Part shown: positions 7,344 to 15,618 of the stretch, piece after piece
How the letters are laid out: the number at the start of each line of letters is the position of its first letter
Position numbering within the stretch: the first letter of the stretch is position 1
Source of the DNA: Deltaproteobacteria bacterium
GTDB taxonomy: Bacteria; Myxococcota; Kuafuiibacteriia; Kuafuiibacteriales; Kuafuiibacteriaceae
NCBI GenBank assembly: GCA_020632995.1
Contig: JACKEN010000022.1
Location: 1-64,000, forward strand
DNA length: 64,000 nucleotides
Direction: 5' to 3'
The notes under the pieces: generated by a model
Databases searched by the model: none
Told to the model about the DNA's origin: nothing
The model's input: the letters and a program-made list of their open reading frames with translations, nothing else
Program-made: the position numbers and the translations under genes

Positions 7344-8959
7344 GCGTCGAGGTCTTCGCCACGATCGTGCTGCTCGGCCTCGTGCCCGTGGGGGCCTTGG
7401 CCTTCTCGGCTCGACGGCTCGCCTCCGCCGTCTTCGCGACCGTCGTCGTCGGGCTGTACTTCCTGCTGCCCCCACCGGCCTTCGCCGTCGTGGGTACGAT
7501 TCTCTTCGTCCTCGTGCTCGGTGCGCCGCTCTTCGTGACCCTGGGGGTCTTCACGATCCTCTGCCTGTACTTGCTGTCGCCCTACTACCAGACGCTGGAG
7601 TCCTACGAGCTGATCGCCGAGCGCATCTTCAGCCTGACCGACAAGAACGTGCTGCTCGCGATCCCATTCTTCGTGGTCGCGGGCGCGGTGATGACGGCCG
7701 GGGGCATCGCGCGACGGATCGTAGACTTCGCCGACGCGATCGTGGGTGGCCTGCCCGGCGGGCTCGCGGCGGCGGCGGTGCTGGCCTGCATGTTCTTCGC
7801 CGCCATCTCCGGATCTTCGCCCGTCACCGTCATCGCGATCGGATCGATCATGTACCCGGCCCTCGTGGCGAAGGGCTACCCGAAGGACTTCTCGCTCGGG
7901 CTCGTGACCGCCTCGGGCTCCCTCGGTATCCTCATCCCGCCATCGATCCCGATGATCGTGTACGCGGTGGTCGTCGGTGGATCGATGCAGGTGGACGTGG
8001 CCGACCTCTTCATGGCGGGGGTCACGCCGGGGTTGTTGATCGGGGGGATCCTCATCGCCTACTCGGTCTGGACCGGCGTTCGGCGCCCGAGCTTCTCCTG
8101 GCGGACCCTCCGCGCGCCCGATCCCCGCCTCGTGCTCACGCGCTTCCGGGACGGCTTCTGGGCCCTGCTCCTGCCCGTCCTCATCCTCGGAGGCATCTAC
8201 CCGCTCTTCGGCGGTCGCGCGTTGTTCACCCCGACCGAGGCCGCTGCCAGCGCGGTCGCCTACGCGTTCTTCGTAGAGCTCCTCGTCCACCGCGAGCTCG
8301 AGTGGAGGCACGTCCCCGAGGTCCTCGCCGAGTCCGGCGTCCTCATGGGCTCGCTCCTCACGATCATCGTGATGTCCTTCGCCTTCAACCACTTCCTCGT
8401 CGAGCAGAAGGTGGTCGACGCCGCCACGGTGTGGATGACCAACCTCGACCTGGGGCGACTCGGGTTCCTGTTGCTGCTCAACCTCCTCCTGCTCGTGATC
8501 GGGTGCTTGATGGACGTGCTGTCCGCGATCTTGATCGTAGCCCCCCTCGTCGCGCCCATCGCAGCCGGCTATCAGATCGCACCCCTGCATCTCGCGATCG
8601 TGTTCGTGGTGAACCTCGAGATCGGCTACCTGACGCCCCCGATCGGGCTGAACCTCTTCGTGTCCTCCTCGCTCTTCAAGGCCCCGGTGGGGCGCGTGAT
8701 CCGAGCCACCGTGCCCTTCACGTTGCTGATGCTGCTCGGGCTCGCGGCGATCGTGGCCTACGAGCCGATCGCCGGGGGGCTCCCTCGTGTTCTCTCGGGT
8801 GGTTCGTGGTCCACCCCCGGCGTGGGTGAGCTCGAGGAGGGTGCGGCGAGGGAGGCAGACATCCAGTCCTTGGAGGAACTCATGAACGAGGCCGCGGTCG
8901 ATGTCGAGCCCGCGGCCACGGACGCTCCGCCGGAAGGTGGAGAGGAGGAAGATCGATGA
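7340..8959 (+). CDS. dctM: TRAP transporter large permease DctM
   Basis: About 539 residues from ATG 7340, which overlaps the dctQ stop by four bases. It is a highly hydrophobic DctM protein with many membrane helices. Family segments seen include NVLLAIPFFVVAGAVMTAGGIA, FFAAISGSSPVTVIAIGSIM, LGILIPPSIPMIVYAVV, and the late NLEIGYLTPPIGLNLFV. It forms the sodium-coupled channel with DctQ. An acidic tail of about 60 residues after the last helix (ELEEGAAREADIQSLEELMNE and on) is longer than in most family members and has no obvious domain. The stop overlaps the following ligase start (ATGA). Confidence 0.95.
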   Translation: MSVEVFATIVLLGLVPVGALAFSARRLASAVFATVVVGLYFLLPPPAFAVVGTILFVLVLGAPLFVTLGVFTILCLYLLSPYYQTLESYELIAERIFSLTDKNVLLAIPFFVVAGAVMTAGGIARRIVDFADAIVGGLPGGLAAAAVLACMFFAAISGSSPVTVIAIGSIMYPALVAKGYPKDFSLGLVTASGSLGILIPPSIPMIVYAVVVGGSMQVDVADLFMAGVTPGLLIGGILIAYSVWTGVRRPSFSWRTLRAPDPRLVLTRFRDGFWALLLPVLILGGIYPLFGGRALFTPTEAAASAVAYAFFVELLVHRELEWRHVPEVLAESGVLMGSLLTIIVMSFAFNHFLVEQKVVDAATVWMTNLDLGRLGFLLLLNLLLLVIGCLMDVLSAILIVAPLVAPIAAGYQIAPLHLAIVFVVNLEIGYLTPPIGLNLFVSSSLFKAPVGRVIRATVPFTLLMLLGLAAIVAYEPIAGGLPRVLSGGSWSTPGVGELEEGAAREADIQSLEELMNEAAVDVEPAATDAPPEGGEEEDR

Positions 8960-10779
8960 GAGATCGCAGCGTGGGCGCGATGGTGCTCCGACGAGCGGCA
9001 GAGAGCCCGGACGATCCGGCCCTCCGCATCAAGGACGATGACAAGGTTTGGAAAGACGTGCCCTGGCGCGACCTGGCGCCGCGCATCGAGAACATCGCGG
9101 CGGGGCTGATGACCTCTCTCGAACACCTTCCGCCCCGCGCCGCCATCACGATCATGGGCAACACTTCAGCCGACTGGATCTGTTGCGACTTCGCGGGGCT
9201 GTCCATCGGCCTGCGCACCGTCCCGGTCTATGCCTCCCTGCTGCCCGACGAGGTCGGCTACCTGCACGTAGACACCCAGGCCGTCATCGCCATCGTCGAG
9301 GACGCCCAGCAGTACGAGAAGGTCCGCGCGATGCGGGGCGGCTTCGAGTTCTTTGGCGAAAGCTATCCTGCGGAGCGAGTCGCGCTCCGGCGCGTCGTGG
9401 TCATGGACCCGACCGGGCTCGAGCCGGGTGACGATTGGGAGAGCCTCGCTGACCTCGAGTCGCGCGGGGCAGAGCAGAGGGAGGCCACCGCTGCCAGGCG
9501 GCGCGAATGGCTCGAGCCGCTCGGGCGGGACGACGTCTGCACCTATACCTATACGTCGGGCACCACGGGCATGCCCAAGGCCGCCATCCAGACCAACGGG
9601 AACATGCTCTCGATGCTGGAGTTCTCGAGCGCCGCGGGCCTCTTCGTCGACGAGATCCGAGAAGGGGGCTATCACCTCTTCCTGCCCCTCGCGCACTCCT
9701 TCGGGCGCCTCATCGAGCTGTCGGGCCCCTACTTCAGGGCCCCGATCGTCGTCTCGAGCATCCCCACCCTTGCGCAGGACCTCGCGACGTCCCGGCCTGG
9801 CTTCTTCCCCGCTGCGCCCCGGGTCTTCGAGAAGATCAAGGCGCGGATCGAGGCCGGCGTCGCCGCGGCGCCCATGGCCCAGCAGAAGGGGTTCAGCATG
9901 GCGCTCGCCGCCGGACGAGCCACGATCCCCTACCGCGCCCGAGGTGAGGCCCTGCCCATCACGTTGCATACCCAGTACGCCCTCGCGGACAAGCTGGTGT
10001 TGTCCGACCTGCGGAAGCGCCTCGGCCTCGATCGCTGCGCGATCCTCATGTCTGGCTCGGCGCCCTTGTCTCCAGAGGTCCACGAGTTCTTCTTGAGCAT
10101 CGGGGTCGAGCTCCTCGAGGCCTACGGACTCACCGAGACCTGTCCGGGGCTGACCTCGAATCGCCCCGGGCGCTTCAAGATCGGGACGGTCGGGCCCGCG
10201 ATGCCCGGGATCGAGCTGCGGATCGCGGACGACGCCGAGGTGCTCGCGAAGGGCGCGAACATCGTCTCCGGATACCTCAACCGGCCGGAGGCGACCGAGG
10301 AGGCCTTCGTAGACGGCTGGTTCCATACCGGCGACCTCGGCAGCCTCGACGAAGATGGCTTCCTTACCCTCACCGGCCGCAAGAAGGAGCTGATGAAGAC
10401 GAGCGGGGGCAAGTTCATCGCGCCCTCGAAGATCGAGAACCGGCTCAAGAACCACGCCTTGGTGCAGGAAGCCCTGATCGTCGCCGACGGGAGGAACTAC
10501 GCCACCGCGCTGTTGGCGGTGGACCCCGAAGAGCTCGCGGCGTGGGCCGAGCGCACCGGCCACGCCGCGGACGCGAGCTCCGATGCCGTTCGCGCGGAGC
10601 TGCAGACCCACGTCGACGCGGTCAACGCGACGCTCGTGCGGTTCGAGTCGATCAAGCGCTTCACCGTGGTGCCGCCGATGACGGTGGAGTCCGGGCTCCT
10701 GACCGCCTCCCTGAAGCTGAAGCGCAAGGTCGCCCAGGAGCGTTACTCGGGCGAGATCGAAGCGATGTACGCGGGCTGA
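8956..10779 (+). CDS. AMP-dependent long-chain acyl-CoA synthetase
   Basis: A 607-residue adenylate-forming enzyme like long-chain fatty acid-CoA ligases. Core motifs are YTYTSGTTGMPK (ATP/phosphate loop, about residues 196-207), EAYGLTET (A5), GWFHTGDLG (A7) and GRKKELMKTSGGKFIAP (A8/A10 with the catalytic Lys region). It activates a carboxylate with ATP and CoA. Its start overlaps the dctM stop, so ligase and transporter are coupled: the imported acid is probably activated immediately. The downstream patatin and WS/DGAT genes would consume or release the acyl-CoA. Confidence 0.95.
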   Translation: MRDRSVGAMVLRRAAESPDDPALRIKDDDKVWKDVPWRDLAPRIENIAAGLMTSLEHLPPRAAITIMGNTSADWICCDFAGLSIGLRTVPVYASLLPDEVGYLHVDTQAVIAIVEDAQQYEKVRAMRGGFEFFGESYPAERVALRRVVVMDPTGLEPGDDWESLADLESRGAEQREATAARRREWLEPLGRDDVCTYTYTSGTTGMPKAAIQTNGNMLSMLEFSSAAGLFVDEIREGGYHLFLPLAHSFGRLIELSGPYFRAPIVVSSIPTLAQDLATSRPGFFPAAPRVFEKIKARIEAGVAAAPMAQQKGFSMALAAGRATIPYRARGEALPITLHTQYALADKLVLSDLRKRLGLDRCAILMSGSAPLSPEVHEFFLSIGVELLEAYGLTETCPGLTSNRPGRFKIGTVGPAMPGIELRIADDAEVLAKGANIVSGYLNRPEATEEAFVDGWFHTGDLGSLDEDGFLTLTGRKKELMKTSGGKFIAPSKIENRLKNHALVQEALIVADGRNYATALLAVDPEELAAWAERTGHAADASSDAVRAELQTHVDAVNATLVRFESIKRFTVVPPMTVESGLLTASLKLKRKVAQERYSGEIEAMYAG

Positions 10780-10793
10780 GCGAGGAGGTCGTG

Positions 10794-12470
10794 GTGAGGA
10801 GCAGACGCATCATCTACTTCGCGCCCGCGGGCGCCGACCTGCGCAGGCTCAGGCAGGAGCTCGAGGAGGCGGGTACGCGCCTGTGCGATCGCGGCGCCGA
10901 GCTCGAGGTCGAAGTACCAGGGTCGACGGTTACCCTCGTGCACGACGTATCCTCCGAGGAGGTCGCGGCGCGCCTCGCTCACGAGTACATCAGCCTGGTC
11001 TTCGTCGACTTGCGTCCCATCGACGACGACCGACCCTTCGAGGGGCGAGCGCAGGGGGTCGAGCGCCTGCTCGATGCCCTCGACGGGCCCGACGACGTGG
11101 AGGCCCGCTATGGCTTTCATCGGATCGCGCTGCTGACCGCTGACGCAGACGGTCCGCCGTTGGATGCGCTCCTGATGCGCCTCGGCGCGCGAGGCGTTCG
11201 GCTCGCGTACCGCGAGCGCGCGCGGGAGCGCGGCTTCGCGGCACGAGCGCTCGCGAGCTCCTGCGAGGTGATCAGACACCGCCAGCGCGGCAAGACCGCG
11301 CTGTGTCTATCGGGGGGAGGCACGACGGGTATCTACTTCGAGCTCGGCGCCCTCAAGTGTCTGCAGGATTGCTTGCCCGAGGGGGCCCTCAACGAGATGG
11401 ACATGTTCTTCGGGATCAGCGCGGGTGCCGTGGTTGGCAGCATGCTCGCGGTCGGCTTCTCGCCGGACGAGATCATGGCCGGCATCGCGGGCGAGGCGGG
11501 CGCCCGACTGCCTGCGCTCGACCTCGGCCTCGTCCGCGCGTCGAACATCAGCCTGGCGGACGCGATGCGGCGAGTCGGGCGCGCGTGGTACGAGGCCGCG
11601 CGCAACTGGCAAGGCTTGTTGACAAGAAGGGAGGACGCGTCCTGGGAGGCCTTCGTCGAGAACTACATCGACATGTGGGGGGCACCCTTCAACGCCCGCG
11701 CCCTGGAGCGCTATCTCGCCCAGGCCTTCTCGGTGCCGGGCGCGAGCAATCGCTTCGGGGACCTGGGTCGATCGCTCTTCATCGGAGCATCGGACCTCGA
11801 CGCGCGCAGGCACGTACTCTTCGGCGCCGCCGATGCCCCCGTGGTCAGCGTGAGCGAGGCCGTCCAGGCATCGGTGAGCTTCTCGCCCGCCTTCACGCCC
11901 GTGAAGCTAAGGGGACGCTACTACGAGGACGGCGCGATCACGCGCACCTCCAACTTCGTCGAGGCGATCGAGCGCGGCGCGACCCTCCTGCTGATCGTGG
12001 ACCCGTTCCTGCCCCTGGTCTCCCGAGAGCCCGGCTCCCAGGCTGCGCGCGGCATGTTCTTCCGCATCGACCAGAACATTCGCACGATGTCGTTTACGCG
12101 GTTCGAGAACGCACGTGATTGGGTGCTGCGCCAGCACCCCGAGATAGGCGCGTACACCTTCGTGCCCTCGAATCGTCAACGCCTCTTGCTCGCTGGCAGC
12201 CCGATGGATCACCGGCAGTACGCCGCGATCTGGCGCGGCGCGTACCTGTCGACGCTGGCGCGCCTCGAGCGCCTCGAGGCGAAGCTTGCGGGCGATCTGG
12301 AGGCGCACGGCCTCGCCCTCGACCTCGACCGAGCGCGTCGGGTCGCCGGGCGCCTCGAGCGGGTTGGCAAGCCCACCTTCGCCGACTTCTTCTGTGGACC
12401 GGTGCGGATCTCGCGACCGCCCCTCGCCTTGGAACGTCGTGCGCGCGCCGAGGGCGCACGCGCGAGCTGA
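10794..12470 (+). CDS. Patatin-like phospholipase with extra N-terminal domain
   Basis: About 558 residues from GTG 10794 (GTG 10791 is also possible), with AGGAGG at 10783-10788. The patatin domain begins near residue 165: SGGGTTGIYFELG is the oxyanion-hole glycine loop, GISAG is the nucleophile elbow with the catalytic Ser, and EDGAI carries the Asp of the Ser-Asp dyad. Residues 1-160 form a separate region (RIIYFAPAGADLRRLRQELEEAG onward) that I do not recognise; it looks alpha/beta and receiver-like in length but lacks clear phosphoacceptor motifs. The gene follows the acyl-CoA ligase by 14 bases and precedes WS/DGAT. A role in hydrolysing stored or membrane lipid is inferred. Confidence 0.88.
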   Translation: MRSRRIIYFAPAGADLRRLRQELEEAGTRLCDRGAELEVEVPGSTVTLVHDVSSEEVAARLAHEYISLVFVDLRPIDDDRPFEGRAQGVERLLDALDGPDDVEARYGFHRIALLTADADGPPLDALLMRLGARGVRLAYRERARERGFAARALASSCEVIRHRQRGKTALCLSGGGTTGIYFELGALKCLQDCLPEGALNEMDMFFGISAGAVVGSMLAVGFSPDEIMAGIAGEAGARLPALDLGLVRASNISLADAMRRVGRAWYEAARNWQGLLTRREDASWEAFVENYIDMWGAPFNARALERYLAQAFSVPGASNRFGDLGRSLFIGASDLDARRHVLFGAADAPVVSVSEAVQASVSFSPAFTPVKLRGRYYEDGAITRTSNFVEAIERGATLLLIVDPFLPLVSREPGSQAARGMFFRIDQNIRTMSFTRFENARDWVLRQHPEIGAYTFVPSNRQRLLLAGSPMDHRQYAAIWRGAYLSTLARLERLEAKLAGDLEAHGLALDLDRARRVAGRLERVGKPTFADFFCGPVRISRPPLALERRARAEGARAS

Positions 12471-12478
12471 GGAGCATC

Positions 12479-13963
12479 ATGAGTATCTGGACGAGCAAGT
12501 ATCAACGTCTGACGGCGGTGGATCGCGGCTTCTTGGACATGGAGGATGACAGCCTCCACATGCACGTGGGCTCGGTGGCGATCTTCGAGACGGGCGATCT
12601 GTCGACCCCCGAAGGGGGCGTCGACTTCGGGCGGATCCGCGACTACATCGCGTCGCGTCTGCACCGGGTGCCCCGCTACCGGCAGAAGATCACGTACACG
12701 CCGGTCGAAAGGCACCCGGTCTGGGTCGACGACGACCGCTTCAACATCGACTACCACCTGCGACACACCGCTCTGCCGCGTCCGGGCGACGAGCGTCAGC
12801 TCAAGAGACTCGCGGGGCGGCTGATGTCTCAGCAGCTCGATCGAGGGAAGCCGCTCTGGGAGATCTGGGTCGTAGAGGGTCTCGGGCCGGATCGCTTCGC
12901 GATCATCAACAAGGTGCACCACTGCATGATCGACGGCATCTCGGGGAACGAGATCCTGCAGCAGATCTACACGCCGGCCCCGAAGGAGCACCACGCGTCA
13001 CCTCGCCCGTTCCGGGCGCGCGACCTCCCGAGCGCGCTCGAGCTCTTCATGGGTGCGACCAAGCGCCGATTCGAGGCCCCGGTCGCGGTCGCCCGCACGA
13101 TGAGGGACGCCGCCCTCGCGCCCACCAGGGCCCTCCGCAGGACCCTGGAGACGGCCCCGGCCGTAGGTCGCGTGTTCGACAACTGGAGCCAGTTGGCCTC
13201 GCCCACGCCCATCAACCAGCCGATCGGGCCCCACCGCCGCTTCGACTGGCTGCAGATGGACCTCGATCGCGTGCGCGCGGTGAAGACCAAGATGAACGGC
13301 ACGGTGAACGACGTCGTGCTCACCGTGGTCGCGGGGGCGATGGCCCGCTTCTTCGAGGACCACGGCATCGATCCGGGCAGCCAGGAGCAGATGCGGTTCC
13401 GCGTCTTCTGTCCCGTCAGCCTGCGCGGTGAGCGCGAGAGGAGCACCCTCGGCAACCGCGTCGCGATGACCATCGTGGACCTCCCGCTCGGGAACCGGCC
13501 GCCGCAGGAGCGCCTCGATGGCGTCAAGGAGAGCTTCCGGAGCTTCCGGGAGTCGAAGGAGGCGCTCGGCGCGGACGTGTTGACCTCGGCGAGCAACTGG
13601 ATGGCCCCGACCCTCGTCTCCCTCTCCTTCCGGATGAGCTATCGCCGGCGGGCGGGCAACATGGTCGTCACCAACGTGCCGGGACCGCAGGTGCCCCTGT
13701 ACCTGCTCGGCGCGCGGATGCTGGAAACCTACCCATTGGTGCCACTCTTCATCGAACAGTGCCTCGGGATCGCGCTGTTCAGCTATGCGGGCAGGCTCTT
13801 CTGGGGCTTCAACTCGGACTGGGAGACCATGCCCGACCTGCACGCCCTGGTGGAGAACGTGTCCGAGGCGTTCGCCGAGCTCGAGGCGCATGTCGGCTCG
13901 AGGAGGGTGCAAGCGGTCCAAGGACCATGCTACGGTCCCACCCCATGCGCCCGTACGTCGTAG
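12479..13963 (+). CDS. Wax ester synthase / diacylglycerol acyltransferase (WS/DGAT)
   Basis: 494 residues from ATG 12479, eight bases after the patatin stop. The catalytic HHCMIDG matches the family HHxxxDG motif (about residue 145). Other family segments are LTAVDRGFLDME at the N-terminus, NDVVLTVVAGAMARF in the second half, and NVPGPQVPLYLLGARM near the C-terminus. WS/DGAT enzymes esterify acyl-CoA to long-chain alcohols or diacylglycerol to make storage wax ester or triacylglycerol. It closes a run of genes (channel, TRAP uptake, ligase, lipase, acyltransferase) consistent with uptake and storage of an acyl substrate. Its end overlaps the following lipoprotein start by 19 bases. Confidence 0.95.
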   Translation: MSIWTSKYQRLTAVDRGFLDMEDDSLHMHVGSVAIFETGDLSTPEGGVDFGRIRDYIASRLHRVPRYRQKITYTPVERHPVWVDDDRFNIDYHLRHTALPRPGDERQLKRLAGRLMSQQLDRGKPLWEIWVVEGLGPDRFAIINKVHHCMIDGISGNEILQQIYTPAPKEHHASPRPFRARDLPSALELFMGATKRRFEAPVAVARTMRDAALAPTRALRRTLETAPAVGRVFDNWSQLASPTPINQPIGPHRRFDWLQMDLDRVRAVKTKMNGTVNDVVLTVVAGAMARFFEDHGIDPGSQEQMRFRVFCPVSLRGERERSTLGNRVAMTIVDLPLGNRPPQERLDGVKESFRSFRESKEALGADVLTSASNWMAPTLVSLSFRMSYRRRAGNMVVTNVPGPQVPLYLLGARMLETYPLVPLFIEQCLGIALFSYAGRLFWGFNSDWETMPDLHALVENVSEAFAELEAHVGSRRVQAVQGPCYGPTPCARTS

Positions 13964-15618
13964 GCCTGGCAGGCCTCGTGGGCCTCCTGGCTGGCTGCGT
14001 CGGGCGCATCGAGTCGCCGGGCTCGGCCCCGGAGCCCCCGGCCACCACGACCCCCTCCACCCCGGTGGCCCCGGCGGATCCTCGCGCCTGCGCCGACGAC
14101 ACCCTGTCGCCCACCCCTCGGCTCCGCAGGCTGGCTTTCGCCGAGTACGACCGGAGCGTGCGGGATCTGCTGACCCTCGACGTGAGCCCCTCCACCGAGC
14201 TGGGCCCCGAGGTGGCCGGGGTGACGCCGACGTTGTGGTCGGGGGTCAAGGTCGCGGCAAGCCAGGTTGCGGCGCGCTTCGCGGCGGACGGCGCCGCCTT
14301 CGCGCGGGTGGTGGGCTGCGGGGCCACCCCCGACGCCGACGCGTGCGCGGCGGACTTCATGACCCGCTTCGGGCGCCGCGCCTACCGCCGGCCCCTGACC
14401 ACCGAGGAGTCCGAGCGCTACGCCGCCCTGTGGGCCGCCCGGGCCGAGCTGACCGAGACCGGCAGCTTCGAGGAGGGGATCGCGCTCCTCGTCGAGGCCA
14501 TGCTCCAGTCGCCGGGGTTCCTGCTCCGGGTGGAGCGGGGCGCCGCGGTGGACGGCGTGGTGGCCCTCGACGGCTACGAGCGGGCTACCCGGGTGGCCTA
14601 CGCCCTGTGGGGTGCTGGGCCCGACGACGCGCTCCTCGACGCCGCGGCGGCGGGGGAGCTCGACACCGCGGCCGGGGTGCGTCAACAGGCCTTGCGCATG
14701 GTGGGCCCCGAGTTCGACCCGCGGGTGGCCGCGATGCTGCAGTGGGTCCACGCCGAGTGGCTCGGCATGGGGGGCGCCTACGCGCAGTTCTGGAGCAACA
14801 CCCAGCGCGATCCCGCGCTCTTCCCCGAGTTCTACCCCGGCATCGACGCCGAGTTCCGTGAGGAGGTCCTGCGCTCGATCGAGTCGGTGTTCCTCTCCGA
14901 CGGCGGCTTTCAGGCCCTCTTCACCGGGGCCGAGACCCAGGTCACCCCGGCCCTCGCGTCCATCTACGGGGTGGCGCACCCCACCGGGGCGGGCTGGGCG
15001 CCGGTGACCCTCGATCCCGCGCTCCGACCGGGCATTCTGAGCCGGGCCGGCTTCCTCGGCACCCACGGCCGCTACACGCGGGGCTCGCTCATCTACCGCG
15101 GGGCCTTCGTGCAGAAGCGCGTCCTCTGCCGGGCCATCGGCGCGCCGCCCGCGGGGGCCGACGCGACGCCGCTCCCGGAGTCGACGGAGAACCTGCGCAC
15201 CACCCGACAGCGCATCGAGGCGATGACCGCCGCTCCGAGCTGCGCCCAGTGCCACAAGGAGCTCATCAACCCCGCCGGCTTCCCTCTCGAGTTCTTCGAC
15301 GGCATCGGCCGCCACCGCACCACCGACAACGGGGAGGCGGTGGACGGCAGCGCCACCCTCGTCCTCGACGGCAAGGAGATCACGGTGGACTCACCGAAGG
15401 CCTACGCCGAGGCCCTGGGGAGCTCCTTCGAGGCCCCGCGCTGCTACGTCGACCGCTTCATCGAGTACACCTTCGCCGACGGCGCGGCCCGCCTGGGCTG
15501 CGAGGACGTGCGGCTCGCAGACTACCTTGCAGATCCCCAGCACAGTCTCCGGGGCTTCCTGGTGGAGCTGGTCTCGAGCCCGCGGTTCCTCACCCGGGCG
15601 GCCGAGGAGGCCCAATGA
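13945..15618 (+). CDS. DUF1592/DUF1588/DUF1585 domain lipoprotein
   Basis: About 557 residues from ATG 13945 (an in-frame ATG lies at 13927). A lipoprotein signal is visible (LVGLLAGC). Domain order matches planctomycete/myxobacterial cytochrome-like proteins: LRRLAFAEYDRSVRDLL (DUF1587-like), FGRRAYRRPLTTEE (DUF1595), the long DUF1592 middle, then GFLGTHGRYTRGSLIYRG with CAQCHKE (DUF1588, a CxxCH c-haem site), and a final RFIEYTFADG segment (DUF1585). It sits with a DUF1552 protein (four-base overlap) and a second CxH-containing lipoprotein. These clusters are exported and widespread but functionally uncharacterised; oxidative degradation or electron transfer at the envelope is inferred. Confidence 0.9.
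   Translation: MRPYVVGLAGLVGLLAGCVGRIESPGSAPEPPATTTPSTPVAPADPRACADDTLSPTPRLRRLAFAEYDRSVRDLLTLDVSPSTELGPEVAGVTPTLWSGVKVAASQVAARFAADGAAFARVVGCGATPDADACAADFMTRFGRRAYRRPLTTEESERYAALWAARAELTETGSFEEGIALLVEAMLQSPGFLLRVERGAAVDGVVALDGYERATRVAYALWGAGPDDALLDAAAAGELDTAAGVRQQALRMVGPEFDPRVAAMLQWVHAEWLGMGGAYAQFWSNTQRDPALFPEFYPGIDAEFREEVLRSIESVFLSDGGFQALFTGAETQVTPALASIYGVAHPTGAGWAPVTLDPALRPGILSRAGFLGTHGRYTRGSLIYRGAFVQKRVLCRAIGAPPAGADATPLPESTENLRTTRQRIEAMTAAPSCAQCHKELINPAGFPLEFFDGIGRHRTTDNGEAVDGSATLVLDGKEITVDSPKAYAEALGSSFEAPRCYVDRFIEYTFADGAARLGCEDVRLADYLADPQHSLRGFLVELVSSPRFLTRAAEEAQ

Noticed and set aside
7229..8590. A 453-codon open frame on the minus strand under dctM
   Set aside because: The product is His/Glu/Arg-rich low-complexity, as expected for the antisense of GC-rich coding DNA; it has no domain.
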